Of a stretch of DNA of 64,000 bases, positions 52,382 to 61,640 are shown piece by piece. Source of the stretch: Dyella lutea (GTDB lineage Bacteria; Pseudomonadota; Gammaproteobacteria; Xanthomonadales; Rhodanobacteraceae). The notes under the pieces are model-generated. The model was given only the letters and a program-made list of their open reading frames with translations. It was not told where the DNA came from and did no database searches. Each line of letters starts with the position of its first letter. Position 1 is the stretch's first letter. The stretch covers positions 1 to 64,000 of the forward strand of contig NZ_JAMZEK010000005.1 in NCBI RefSeq assembly GCF_024158035.1. The letters are read 5' to 3'. A program made the position numbers and the translations under genes.

Positions 52382-53029
52382 TCAGCGCCCGCTGCAACTC
52401 GCCAGTTGTGCCTCGAGTTCGGCCTCGCGCTTGACGAAAGGCGCCTGCTCGCTTTCGAAGGCCTGGTGGAGCTTGTGTTCGTTCTCCTCGTACTGCTGCT
52501 GCAATGCCTCGCAGGTTTCCCGGGCGTCGAGGGGGCGGCAGGCATCGCGCACCCACACGTAGTTGTTGGCGACCAGGCCCGCGGTCACCTTGCCCCTGTT
52601 GAGCTCCGGCGCCGAGGCACCCGCGCCGCCGAGTCCGTAGACCGACCCCAGCGGCTGGCTTGCCGCTCCGAGCACTCCGAACGGAACGGCATAGGCTGCC
52701 GGCTGGCCACTCGCGCTCGTGTAGATGGTGCCGTCCGTCGCTTTCTGGCAGCGGTACAGCATGGGCAGGGGCGCGGCAGGTGGCGGTGCCGCGGCAGGCG
52801 TCGCGGCGGCCACCGGAGGCGGCACCGGGACCGCGGCATCGGGCGGTGGCGGAGCGGTCGGTCCGGGGGCGGCGAGCGTGATCGCCTGCTGCCTTGCCCG
52901 GGCAGGGCACGGTGCGTCCTGGTAGCTCACCCGGCCGTTGGGGGTCGTGCACTTGTAGGCGGTCTCCGCCGTGACCGATGCCGGCAACAGCGCGGCGACC
53001 AGGATCAGCAGCGAGCGGCGGGGGACCAT
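52382..53029 (-). CDS. DUF4124-domain secreted protein
   Basis: The 215-residue protein has a signal peptide (MVPRRSLLILVAALLPASVTA) followed by YKCTTPNGRVSYQDAPCPA, the DUF4124 motif with paired Cys. A Pro/Ala linker of about 40 residues leads to a second Cys-containing part (LYRCQKATDGTIYTSASGQP) and a coiled-coil-like end (LQQQYEENEHKLHQAFESEQAPFVKREAELEAQLASC). Periplasmic, function unknown. The gene lies downstream of degV on the same strand. Confidence 0.8.
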   Translation of the reverse strand: MVPRRSLLILVAALLPASVTAETAYKCTTPNGRVSYQDAPCPARARQQAITLAAPGPTAPPPPDAAVPVPPPVAAATPAAAPPPAAPLPMLYRCQKATDGTIYTSASGQPAAYAVPFGVLGAASQPLGSVYGLGGAGASAPELNRGKVTAGLVANNYVWVRDACRPLDARETCEALQQQYEENEHKLHQAFESEQAPFVKREAELEAQLASCSGR

Positions 53030-53073
53030 GGCGAATGCCGTGCAGGCGCGGGTCTGGGTCGGGCGGTGTCGGG

Positions 53074-54018
53074 TCAGAACTCGACGACGTGCTCTTCCGC
53101 GGCAAAGCCGACGGTCAGGGCGCCCTCACCGACGTTGACCATGCCGGTGATGCTCATCGGGGCGATCATCAGTTCCACCTTGCATTCCTCGCAGGCGGCC
53201 TTCAGCGCCTCGAAGCCGGGCAGTTTCGGCACGTCGGCGAGGTCGCCGCCGTAGCTGATGCAGACCACCGGTACCAGCAGGCCGGCATGCACCCGCTTGC
53301 TCACATAGTCGAACAGCGTCTCGGCGCCATGTTCGAAGCCACGCACCTTGCCGACCGGGGCGGTCTCTCCGCGATAGCCGCGCAGCAGCGGCTTGATGTC
53401 CAGCGCCGAACCCATCACCGCGCTGAACAGGCCGACGCTGCGGTCACCCTTGGTCTTGGCGCGGGCGCGCAGGTAATAGAGGTCGCGCGGCAGCATGTAG
53501 CCGTAGGAATTGTTGGCGACGTAGGTCAGTCGTTCGCGGATCGCCGCCGGCGCTTCGCCGCTCTTGAACAGGCGGGTCGCCTCCACGATCGCCGGGGCGG
53601 CACCGGCGAACAGCGTGCGCGTGTCGATCACCCGCATCAGGAACGGGCCGGGCATGGTGGTCTGGTCGCGCACGTCGCGGTAGTGCTTGAGCACCGCGAA
53701 GCTGGCCTTGATGACGTGGTCGTTGATCGGGCTACGCGTGGCGGTGATGGTGAGGCAGAACACGCAGTCCTTCTCCAGCACCAGCTTCTCGAGGAACAGT
53801 TTCTGCACGTCTTCCACCGAACAGGGCTCGGTCGACGCGGAGTGACTCCGGCTACCCATCTTCTGGTCGAGGAAGCGCTGGATCTCCGCCGGGTTGCGGT
53901 CGTCCTTGAACGTGTCCTTGTCGACATGCACGGCAATCGGCATTACCGCGATGTCATGTTCTTTGATGAACGCCTGCGGCAGGTCGCAGGATGCGTCGAT
54001 TGCAAGACCCATGCGCAT
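53074..54018 (-). CDS. DegV-family fatty-acid-binding protein
   Basis: The 314-residue protein begins MRMGLAIDASCDLPQAFIKEHDIAVMPIAVHVD, with a DegV opening where the ligand-binding Ser region is DASCDLP. It continues with MGSRSHSASTEPCSVEDVQKLF, a (T/S)SxPS-like block, and SALDIKPLLRGYRGETAPVGKVRGF. DegV proteins bind acyl chains, and FakB members feed the fatty acid kinase FakA. No FakA gene is nearby. An alternative ATG two codons downstream is possible. The gene is divergent from amn across 256 bp, in which no clear regulatory motif was seen. Confidence 0.88.
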   Translation of the reverse strand: MRMGLAIDASCDLPQAFIKEHDIAVMPIAVHVDKDTFKDDRNPAEIQRFLDQKMGSRSHSASTEPCSVEDVQKLFLEKLVLEKDCVFCLTITATRSPINDHVIKASFAVLKHYRDVRDQTTMPGPFLMRVIDTRTLFAGAAPAIVEATRLFKSGEAPAAIRERLTYVANNSYGYMLPRDLYYLRARAKTKGDRSVGLFSAVMGSALDIKPLLRGYRGETAPVGKVRGFEHGAETLFDYVSKRVHAGLLVPVVCISYGGDLADVPKLPGFEALKAACEECKVELMIAPMSITGMVNVGEGALTVGFAAEEHVVEF

Positions 54019-54274
54019 AGTCGTGATAACCCTCCCGGAAGGCGCGCCGAACATAACACGGCCCCCGGTACCGTGACGTACCTCGCATCCATGCGCCCGG
54101 TGGGAACCTCGTCTTCGGAATATCGGCTCAGCTCCGGGCGTCTTGAGCGGCCCCTCACTGGCGGTCGCGGTGGCCGCCCGCCTAGAATGCCGCGCCATGA
54201 CACTTGGCATCTTGCCGGCGTGGCGTCGCCGGTAACGCGCAGCCGTCCTGGCCGTGCCGACCTCCCGAGGTCCC

Positions 54275-55063
54275 ATGAAAAACAAGCAAGAAATCGTCTC
54301 CAACTGGTTGCCACGCTACACCGGCACGCCGCTGGAGGAGTTCGGCCAGCACATCCTGCTGACCAACTTCGGCCACTACGTGGACCTGTTCGCACAATGG
54401 CACGGCGTGGAGGTACGCGGCCGCGACCGGCCCATGCCCAATGCCACCGCCGACGGCATCACCCTGATCAACTTCGGCATGGGTAGCCCGAACGCCGCCA
54501 CGGTGATGGACCTGCTCGGTGCCATCGGGCCCAAGGCAGCGCTGTTCCTGGGCAAGTGCGGTGGCCTGAAGAAGAAGAACCAGATCGGCGACCTGGTGCT
54601 GCCGATCGCCGCGATCCGCGGCGAGGGCACCTCGAACGACTATCTGCCGCCGGAGGTGCCAGCCCTGCCGGCGTTCCAGCTGCAGCGCGGCGTGTCGACG
54701 ATGATCCGCGACCTCGGCTACGACTATTGGACCGGCACCGTCTACACCACCAACCGCCGGGTCTGGGAGCACGACGACGGCTTCAAGGATTACCTGCGGC
54801 GCACCCGCTGCATGGCGATCGACATGGAGACTGCCACGATCTTCGCGGCCGGATTCGCCAACGGCATCCCCTGCGGCGCACTGCTGCTGGTGTCCGATCA
54901 GCCGATGATCCCCGAGGGCGTGAAGACCGAAGCCAGCGACCAGAAAGTCACCGGGCAGTTCGTCGAGCGGCACATCCGCATCGGCGTGGAGGCGCTGAAA
55001 CTGGTGCGCCGGCACGGGCGCAGCGTGAAGCACCTGCGCTTCGAGGAAGATATCGAGCCCTGA
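54275..55063 (+). CDS. amn: AMP nucleosidase (short form)
   Basis: The 262-residue protein begins MKNKQEIVSNWLPRYTGTPLEEFGQHILLTNFGHYVDLF. It contains TLINFGMGSPNAATVMDLLGAIGPKAALFLGKCGGLKKKNQIGDLVLPIAAIRGEGTSNDY, which is the phosphorylase/nucleosidase core, and AIDMETATIFAAGFANGIPCGALLLVSDQPM with the ME motif. It hydrolyses AMP to adenine and ribose-5-phosphate. It corresponds to the catalytic part of E. coli Amn, lacking the N-terminal regulatory domain, and short forms are known in related bacteria. A terminator overlaps its stop. Confidence 0.9.
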   Translation: MKNKQEIVSNWLPRYTGTPLEEFGQHILLTNFGHYVDLFAQWHGVEVRGRDRPMPNATADGITLINFGMGSPNAATVMDLLGAIGPKAALFLGKCGGLKKKNQIGDLVLPIAAIRGEGTSNDYLPPEVPALPAFQLQRGVSTMIRDLGYDYWTGTVYTTNRRVWEHDDGFKDYLRRTRCMAIDMETATIFAAGFANGIPCGALLLVSDQPMIPEGVKTEASDQKVTGQFVERHIRIGVEALKLVRRHGRSVKHLRFEEDIEP

Positions 55064-55096
55064 AACGCCGCCAGAATGGCGTTCTGGCGCGGTTTT
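55063..55096 (+). terminator. Terminator after amn
   Basis: CGCCAGAA and TTCTGGCG form an 8-bp stem around TGGCG. AAAC and GTTT add four outer pairs after a 2x2 internal loop, followed by a short T-run. It begins at the last base of the amn stop codon. Confidence 0.75.
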
Positions 55097-55178
55097 CGGC
55101 AGGGTCGCTCCCCCTCCTGCCTCGTCCGGATTCACAAATCAACCGTTGACCGGATGTAAGAAAAACGTGATAAAGGGG

Positions 55179-55210
55179 AGTCTCGAACTTCAGAAGGAGA
55201 CTGTAAGTTC
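55179..55210 (+). promoter_or_regulatory. interleaved inverted repeats in the TonB receptor leader
   Basis: AGTCTC (55179) pairs with GAGACT (55197), and GAACTT (55185) pairs with AAGTTC (55205). The two 6-bp stems interleave, so they would be alternative hairpins or a strained pseudoknot. They lie about 70-100 bp before the GTG start, in a leader that also has T-rich stretches around 55246. Confidence 0.25.
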
Positions 55211-55278
55211 TTGCGCAACCATATGTATCCCCACGTAAAACCCCTTTTTTTTGTGTTGCCTTTCTTGGGAGGGTTGTT

Positions 55279-58200
55279 GTGAATATCAATACGAACAAAC
55301 TGGCCACGTCCGTGCGGACGGCCCTGACCATCGGCGCCGTGATTGCGGCCGGCGTCGCCATGCCTGCGTTTGCGCAGGATGCCAACCAGAAGCCGGCGGA
55401 CCAGAAGGACGCCACCACGCTTCAGACCATCACCGTCACCGGTTCGCACATCCGTCGCGTGGACCTGGAGACCTCCAACCCGGTGGTCACCATCGATGCG
55501 GCCCAGATCAAGGCCACCGGCAAGCTGACCCTGGGCGATATCGTCCAGCAGCTCCCGGCGGTGACCGGCGGCAACGTCAACCCGCAGGTGAACAACGCCG
55601 GCGGCACCGGCGGCAGCAGCGTGGGCCTGCGCGGCCTGGGCAGCCAGCGCACCCTGATCCTGATCGACGGCAAGCGCATCATCAACGGCGATCCGAACTC
55701 GATCCCGGCCGACATGATCGAGCGCATCGAAGTGCTGACCGACGGCGCGTCCTCGGTGTACGGCTCCGACGCGATCGGCGGCGTGGTCAACTTCATCCTG
55801 AAGAAGGACTACCAGGGTGCCCAGTTCACCGTGAACTACGGCCAGTCCGGCCATGCTGACGGCCGCTCGAAGGGTTACACCTTCACGTTCGGCCAGACGT
55901 CGGACAAGGGCAGCATCATGGGCGGCATCGACTACAACAAGACCGAGGCGGTGCTCGCGAAGAACCGCGACTTCTCGAAGAACTCGGTGTCGGTGTACGG
56001 CAGCAGCCAGACCCCGGTCTACAGCTACGTCGGCGGCTCCAGCTACCCGGCCTACGGCAACATCCAGCTGCCGGCCGGCCTGCAGGCCCAGTACGGCTGC
56101 ACGAACGTTGCGCTGAACCCGGGCGCCAGCGGCCAGAACCCGGCGACGGATTACCACTGCTTCACCAATGCCGACAAGTACAACTACGCGACGGTCAACC
56201 TGATCCAGACCCCGCAGGAACGCACCAGCATGTTCCTGAAGGGCACCTACAACCTGGGTGACCACGTCCAGGCCTACTTCGACGGCTACCACAACAAGAC
56301 CAGCTCGGGCTTCCAGCTGGCTCCGGCGCTTCTCGGTGTTTCGTACGGCGCGGTGATCTCGAAGGATTCGTACTACAACCCGTTCGGTGTCGATTTCTCC
56401 CCGGCCGGCAATGACTACCGCGCACGCCTGGTCGCGGCCGGCAACCGCTCGGCCAACTACGGCACCAGCACCGACCAGATCCACACCGGCTTCAAGGGCG
56501 ACTTCACCTTCCTTGACCACGACTGGAACTGGGACGTGGGTATGGGTTACGGCCACTTCTCGCGCCAGACCATCACCCGCGGCCTGCCGAACCAGACCAT
56601 GCTGAACGCCGACCTGGGTCCGTCGCACCTGGATCCGGCCACCGGCAAGGTGGTCTGCGACTCCGGCGCCAACGGCTGCACCCCGTTCAACCCGTTCAAC
56701 CTGTTCGATCCGAACTCGGTCGCCGCCCTGCAGGCCGCCGCCGTCCCGGCGATCAGCAATCAGTTCTCGATCGAGCGCACCTACTCGGCCGACGTCAACG
56801 GCGGCCTGTTCGAACTGCCGGCCGGCACGGTCCAGCTGGCGGCGGGCGTGTCCTACCGCAAGGAGTACACCCGCTCGGAGATCGATCCGCTGCTGCTGAT
56901 CGACCCGGCCACCGGCAACTGCACCCTGGGCAGCCAGTGCTCGTCGCCGCTGCGTGGTGGCTACAACGTCAAGGAAGGCTACGCCGAGGCGTTCATCCCG
57001 GTGCTGAGCGACCTGCCGGGCGTGCAGGCGCTGAACGTCACCATCGGTGACCGCTACTCCAAGTACAGCACCTTCGGCAGCACCAACAACACCAAGTTCG
57101 CGGTGGAATACCGCCCGATCTCCGACCTGCTGCTGCGTGGCACGGTCTCCAAGGTGTTCCGTGCGCCGACCATCGGCGACGTGTACAACTCGCCGATCAG
57201 CGATGCGCCGAAGCTCGCCAGCGATCCCTGCGACCACACCACCACCGCCGGCAACCCGGCCTGCGTGGGCGTGCCGACCGACGGCAGCTTCGTCAATCGC
57301 GACGTGGCCCTCGGCCAGCAGATCAAGGGTGTGATCTCCGGTTCGCAGTACGCGAACTTCCCGCTGGGTCCGGAGCGCGGCAAGTCGTTCGACTGGGGCT
57401 TCGTGTACTCGCCGAGCTACGTGCCGGGCCTGTCGTTCAGTGCCGACATCTGGAAGGTCTACCTGAACGATACGATCTCGGCGATCGGCGCCCAGACCGT
57501 GCTCGACCTCTGCTACAACGGTGCGACCCAGTACTGCCCGCTGATCACTCGTAACGGGGCCGGCAGTTCCAACGCTGGTCAGATCGCGCAGATCGTCGAG
57601 CCGACCGGCAACCTCGGCCGTACCGACGTGGGCGGTGTGGACATTTCGGGCCGCTACAAGCTGCCGCAGTTCTCCTTCGGCACCTTCGTGGTGGGCCTGG
57701 ATGCGACCTACCTGTCGCGTTACGACCAGCAGACCGCACCGGGTACCTCGGCGAACACCGTCTACCACGACGCTGGTCACTTCCAGCCGTTCGGTTCGGG
57801 TGCGGCCTCGACCTGCCCGAGCGGCGGTGGCGTGTGCCTGTTCCCGCGCTGGCGCGGCAACACCTTCGTGAACTGGAACCTGGACAACTGGAGCGCCTCC
57901 TGGCGCATGCGCTACATCGGCGCGTTCCGCAACGGCTCGAAGAGCCCGTCGCAGGACACCAACCCGGTTCAGGGCATCGCGGGCTACGAGTTCAAGTACG
58001 GCGCCACGGTCTACAACGACGTGCAGGTCGGCTACAACTTCGAGCCGCTCAACACCCGCGTCGACCTCGGCATCAACAACGCGTTCGACAAGAAGCCGCC
58101 GTTCCTGTACGCGAACAACACCCTCAACGCCAACACCGATCCGAGCGATTTCGATCTGCAGGGCCGCTACTACTGGGCTCGCGTGACCGTGACGTTCTGA
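55279..58200 (+). CDS. large TonB-dependent outer-membrane receptor
   Basis: The 973-residue protein begins with GTG after GGGAGGG and has a signal peptide (TALTIGAVIAAGVAMPAFA). A TonB-box/N-terminal stretch with TLQTITVTGSHIRR follows, then the plug (DIVQQLPAVTGGNVNPQ; GLRGLGSQRTLILIDGKRI; IERIEVLTDGASSVYGSDAIGGVVNFILKKDYQG) and a beta-barrel ending RYYWARVTVTF with the terminal Phe. This is the Xanthomonadales/sphingomonad type often linked to carbohydrates or peptides. The substrate is unknown. Three TPR-sulfotransferase genes and a TPR hydroxylase-like gene follow, which suggests a common system. Confidence 0.93.
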   Translation: MNINTNKLATSVRTALTIGAVIAAGVAMPAFAQDANQKPADQKDATTLQTITVTGSHIRRVDLETSNPVVTIDAAQIKATGKLTLGDIVQQLPAVTGGNVNPQVNNAGGTGGSSVGLRGLGSQRTLILIDGKRIINGDPNSIPADMIERIEVLTDGASSVYGSDAIGGVVNFILKKDYQGAQFTVNYGQSGHADGRSKGYTFTFGQTSDKGSIMGGIDYNKTEAVLAKNRDFSKNSVSVYGSSQTPVYSYVGGSSYPAYGNIQLPAGLQAQYGCTNVALNPGASGQNPATDYHCFTNADKYNYATVNLIQTPQERTSMFLKGTYNLGDHVQAYFDGYHNKTSSGFQLAPALLGVSYGAVISKDSYYNPFGVDFSPAGNDYRARLVAAGNRSANYGTSTDQIHTGFKGDFTFLDHDWNWDVGMGYGHFSRQTITRGLPNQTMLNADLGPSHLDPATGKVVCDSGANGCTPFNPFNLFDPNSVAALQAAAVPAISNQFSIERTYSADVNGGLFELPAGTVQLAAGVSYRKEYTRSEIDPLLLIDPATGNCTLGSQCSSPLRGGYNVKEGYAEAFIPVLSDLPGVQALNVTIGDRYSKYSTFGSTNNTKFAVEYRPISDLLLRGTVSKVFRAPTIGDVYNSPISDAPKLASDPCDHTTTAGNPACVGVPTDGSFVNRDVALGQQIKGVISGSQYANFPLGPERGKSFDWGFVYSPSYVPGLSFSADIWKVYLNDTISAIGAQTVLDLCYNGATQYCPLITRNGAGSSNAGQIAQIVEPTGNLGRTDVGGVDISGRYKLPQFSFGTFVVGLDATYLSRYDQQTAPGTSANTVYHDAGHFQPFGSGAASTCPSGGGVCLFPRWRGNTFVNWNLDNWSASWRMRYIGAFRNGSKSPSQDTNPVQGIAGYEFKYGATVYNDVQVGYNFEPLNTRVDLGINNAFDKKPPFLYANNTLNANTDPSDFDLQGRYYWARVTVTF

Positions 58201-58234
58201 TTGACTGGAACGCATTGAGTAGCTGAAGCTGGAG

Positions 58235-58271
58235 GGCCGCGCGGGGCAACCCGCGCGGCCTTTCCTTTTTT
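58235..58271 (+). terminator. Terminator between the TonB receptor and first TPR-sulfotransferase
   Basis: GGCCGCGCGGG, loop GCAA and CCCGCGCGGCC form a perfect 11-bp stem followed by TTTCCTTTTTT. It lies 34 bases after the receptor stop and ends 14 bases before the next GTG start, leaving no room for a separate promoter. Confidence 0.9.
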
Positions 58272-58285
58272 GAAAAGCGTTTCCC

Positions 58286-60097
58286 GTGATCAACGATATT
58301 CTCAGCGCCCTGCAGACCGGCCGGCCGGAGCTTGCGGAGCGACTGTCCCGCGAAGCCCTGGCCGCTCGTCCCGGCGATCCTGACCTGACCCTGTTCCTGG
58401 CGATCAGCCTGCAGCAGCAGGCCCGTCTTGCCGAGGCGGTACCGCTGTACGCGGCGCTGGCCGAGAGCCATCCCGACAGCGGAGTGCACTGGGGCAACTA
58501 CGCGACCGCGCTACGCAGCGCGGGGCGCGAACAGGAGGCCGAGGCCGCCTATCGACGAGCCCTGCAACTCGATCCGGACAACGTCGAGCAGCTGCTGAAT
58601 TTCGGCCTGCTGCAATTGCATCGCCGCGAATTCGTGGCTGCGCGCGACACGTTGCTGCGCGCCCACGTGCTCGATCCGATGTCCCTCTCCGCGCGCATCC
58701 ATGCCGCGCGCGCATGTGCCGTGTGCCGTGATTCGCGGATCGAGGACCTGCTGCGCCCCTGGCGCGAATGGAAGGATCTGGACAACGACCTGCAGTTCGA
58801 ACTCGCCGATCTGCACCTGGTGCTGGGCGAGGCGAACATCGCCCGCGTGTTGCTGGAAGAGCTGCTGGAGCTGATGCCCGGACACCTGCCCACGCGGATG
58901 CTTCTGGCCGCGGTGTACGAGCGCATCAACGACCTGGATGCGTCCGACGCGATGCTTGCCGCGATAGAGAGCGAGTACGCTCAGCTGGACGGCGACATGC
59001 AACTGGAGACCCTGCGCCTTCGCGCCAAGCTGTGCCTGCGTCGTGGTTCTCCCGATGAGGCACGGTCCCTGCTCGAGCGCGCCGGTCCACGGGCGGACGA
59101 CGACTACGGCCACTTCTTCGTGCTCGCCGAAGTCTGCGACAAACAGCGCGACTACCCGGCCGCGGTCGCCGCACTGCAAGAGGCGCACGCCCGGCAGCTG
59201 GACGAGTTGCGCATGGCAGTGCCCCAGCGCTTTGCCCCGGGCGCCCCGATCTTTCCCGCCGCCGAGGGGCACATCAACGTCGAGGAGTATCGGCGCTGGC
59301 CGGAACTCCAGGCTCCCGATGCCGCCCACTCGCCGGTCTTCATCGTGGGCTTCCCGCGCTCGGGTACCACCCTGCTCGAGCAGATGCTGGATGCGCACCC
59401 GGCCCTGCAGTCGATGGATGAGCGACCGTTCTTCACCATCCTCGCCGACCAGCTTTCCGACTATGGCATCCAGGTGCCGCGTGATCTGGACAAGCTCGAT
59501 CAACACATCTGCGACGAGCTGCGCAAAGGCTATGTCAGCCTGGTCTGCACCAAGATCCAGCGTCGCTGGGACGCCCGGCTGGTCGACAAGAATCCGCTGA
59601 ACATGCTGTGCCTGCCGCTGATTCACCGGATGTTCCCCAACGCGAAGATCATCCTTGCGTTGCGCCATCCCTGCGACGTGCTGATCAGCAACTACATGCA
59701 GAACTTTCGCGCCGCGCCGTTGGCCGCGGCCTGTGCGTCGCTGGAGAAGCTGGCCGAGGCCTACGTCACCGCGATGCGGTGCTGGCTGCACGATGTGGAC
59801 GTGTTCGAGCCGGACGTGTTCGTCTCGCGGTACGAGGATCTGGTGGCCGATCCGGAAACCCAGACGCGGCGCATTGCCGACTTTCTCGGGCTGGAAGACG
59901 CCACGCCGCTGCTGCGCTTCGATCAACGCGCACGCGACAAGGGCTTCATCGCCACGCCGAGTTATGCACAGGTGACCCAGCCGGTGAACCGCAAGGGCCT
60001 GGATCGCTGGCGTCGCTACCGGGAGGCGCTGGCGCCGGCGCTGCCCGTGCTGGAGCCGATGCTCCGGCACTGGGGTTATCCGGTGGACCTGGACTGA
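58286..60097 (+). CDS. TPR-repeat sulfotransferase-family protein 1
   Basis: The 603-residue protein has an N-terminal TPR region (about residues 1-320: RPELAERLSREALAARPGDPDLTLFLAISLQQQARLAEAVPLYAALAESHPDSGVHWGNYATALRSAGREQEAEAAYRRALQLDPDN). The C-terminal sulfotransferase domain has the 5'-PSB loop FIVGFPRSGTTLLEQML (residues 352-368) and the 3'-phosphate region NAKIILALRHPCDVLISNYMQNF. PAPS-dependent sulfation of a peptide, sugar or lipid is inferred. The product has no signal peptide and is probably cytosolic. The GTG start follows 14 bases after a terminator, so expression needs read-through. It ends 7 bases before the convergent sulfotransferase gene. Confidence 0.85.
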   Translation: MINDILSALQTGRPELAERLSREALAARPGDPDLTLFLAISLQQQARLAEAVPLYAALAESHPDSGVHWGNYATALRSAGREQEAEAAYRRALQLDPDNVEQLLNFGLLQLHRREFVAARDTLLRAHVLDPMSLSARIHAARACAVCRDSRIEDLLRPWREWKDLDNDLQFELADLHLVLGEANIARVLLEELLELMPGHLPTRMLLAAVYERINDLDASDAMLAAIESEYAQLDGDMQLETLRLRAKLCLRRGSPDEARSLLERAGPRADDDYGHFFVLAEVCDKQRDYPAAVAALQEAHARQLDELRMAVPQRFAPGAPIFPAAEGHINVEEYRRWPELQAPDAAHSPVFIVGFPRSGTTLLEQMLDAHPALQSMDERPFFTILADQLSDYGIQVPRDLDKLDQHICDELRKGYVSLVCTKIQRRWDARLVDKNPLNMLCLPLIHRMFPNAKIILALRHPCDVLISNYMQNFRAAPLAAACASLEKLAEAYVTAMRCWLHDVDVFEPDVFVSRYEDLVADPETQTRRIADFLGLEDATPLLRFDQRARDKGFIATPSYAQVTQPVNRKGLDRWRRYREALAPALPVLEPMLRHWGYPVDLD

Positions 60098-60104
60098 ATC
60101 CGGT

Positions 60105-61640
60105 TCAGTCCGCGCGCAGGCGCTCCAGCTCCGGCATGACCGGCGCGTAGCGCCGCCAGCGCTCCACCGAGCTGCGGTAGACCGGCTGGCGTGCCTGCCA
60201 CAGGCTGGCGGTGCTCAGTGCCGCGGTGTCCGCGCTGGTGTGCGGCGTGGCCTCGGGCAGGCCCAGCCAGCGGGCGAGCGATCCGACGCACGCGTCCGGC
60301 TCGGTCACCAGTGCCTCGTAGTCCACCGTGCGCACCGCGTGCGGATAGCGCGCCTGCCAGTGGGCCATCATCCGTCGGGCGTCGCGCATCACCGTGGCGA
60401 TATCGCCGAGGTCGTAGGCGAAATCCTGGCTGCCGGGGTGGAAGCTCTGCATCCAGAGCGACAGCGCGTTGTCGCGCGCCTCGCGTCGACAGTGGATGAT
60501 CCGCGCATTCGGAAAGAGCGCGAGGATCAGGTCAACGTGCAGGAAGTTGTGCGGCTGCTTGTCGACATACCAGCCCACTGGCGTGTCGTCCTGCAGCAGC
60601 TGTCGGGCATAGCTACCCGCGGCGTCGCGCATCGCGGCGACCATGCCCGCATCGCCACTCGCCGCGCCGACGCGCGATGCGAGCACCGGTAGCCAGGGCA
60701 GCTCGCCGCGATGGCGTACCTGCGGGTGCCGCGCCAGCCGCTCGGCGAGCAGTGTGCTGCCCGCGCGCGGCATGCCGACGATGAACACCGGCGTCCATGC
60801 CGGGGGCGCGAGTGCGGGATCGGGCAGTGGGCCCCGGCCCAGTCGCATCTCCACGCCTCGCCGCCACGCCTTGCGCTGCCAGCGCAACTGGCTATGCATG
60901 ATCGCGTTGGCCTCGCGCAGCAGGTCTGCCGCGCGCTCGATTTCGCCAACGTCGTCGAATGCCTTGCCGAGCGCGAAGAGCAGGCTGCTCCGCGGGTAAG
61001 GTGCGAGGTCGTCGCGCTCCAGCCAGTGCTGGAAGCGGGCGAAGTCGGGATGATCGGTGGACCGATAGCGCTGCAGCGACGACAGGCCGAGCGGCACGTG
61101 CCAGTCAGCCGCATGCCGGCTGCGTGCGAGCACCGTCTCGTAGTGCTCACGGGCCACTTCGAAACGGCCCAACTGGGCCGCCAGCGCAGCGGCGTGCACG
61201 TGCAGCCGGGGATCGTCCAGCCCTGCGGCGAACGCCTGTTCGCAGAGCGCCATCGCGTCCTGCTGCCGGCCGCCGTCGTCGAGCAGTTCGATCGCGTCGA
61301 TCCGACGTTCCACCTCTGCGGGGGCGTGGGCGAAGGCTCTGCGCAGCAGCGCGCCTGCAGCGAGCAGGCGTCCCTGGCCGCGCAGCGATCGGGCCAGTTG
61401 GAGCGCCGCGGCCAGGTGATCCGGCTCGCGCGACAGCAAGTCTTCCAGTTGCGCATCCGCCGCCACGGCGTCGCCCGCCTGGCGCTGCAGGCCGGCGAGC
61501 GCGAATTGCAGCGCGCCGGAGTCGGGGTGCTCGGCAAGTGCCTGCACGAGCAGGGTGTGCGCGCGGCTTGCATCTCCGGCCAGCAGGCGCTGTTGCGCCC
61601 GCTCCAGCCACACGTCCGCCGGCGTGGGCCGGTGGTTCAT
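60105..61640 (-). CDS. TPR-repeat sulfotransferase-family protein 2
   Basis: The 511-residue protein has TPR-like helices in its first 200 residues (ADVWLERAQQRLLAGDASRAHTLLVQALAEHPDSGALQFALAGLQRQAGDAVAADAQLEDLLSREPDH). A sulfotransferase domain follows, with the PSB loop VFIVGMPRAGSTLLAERLARHP (about residues 283-304), where the usual RSGT/S is RAGS. FPNARIIHCRREARDNALSLWMQSF is the 3'-phosphate-binding region. It is a divergent paralogue of proteins 1 and 3. Its ATG overlaps the stop of protein 3 by 4 bp (ATGA), so translation is coupled. Confidence 0.85.
   Translation of the reverse strand: MNHRPTPADVWLERAQQRLLAGDASRAHTLLVQALAEHPDSGALQFALAGLQRQAGDAVAADAQLEDLLSREPDHLAAALQLARSLRGQGRLLAAGALLRRAFAHAPAEVERRIDAIELLDDGGRQQDAMALCEQAFAAGLDDPRLHVHAAALAAQLGRFEVAREHYETVLARSRHAADWHVPLGLSSLQRYRSTDHPDFARFQHWLERDDLAPYPRSSLLFALGKAFDDVGEIERAADLLREANAIMHSQLRWQRKAWRRGVEMRLGRGPLPDPALAPPAWTPVFIVGMPRAGSTLLAERLARHPQVRHRGELPWLPVLASRVGAASGDAGMVAAMRDAAGSYARQLLQDDTPVGWYVDKQPHNFLHVDLILALFPNARIIHCRREARDNALSLWMQSFHPGSQDFAYDLGDIATVMRDARRMMAHWQARYPHAVRTVDYEALVTEPDACVGSLARWLGLPEATPHTSADTAALSTASLWQARQPVYRSSVERWRRYAPVMPELERLRAD

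Noticed and set aside
54019-54274. A 12-codon open frame (54197-54235) upstream of amn
   Set aside because: It lacks a ribosome site and any supporting feature; not enough to call a leader peptide.
55132-58497. Very long antisense open frame opposite the large TonB receptor (over 1100 codons)
   Set aside because: Third-position GC bias removes stops on the opposite strand in this composition. The translation is Val/Arg/His-rich without domains, while the plus strand encodes a clear receptor.
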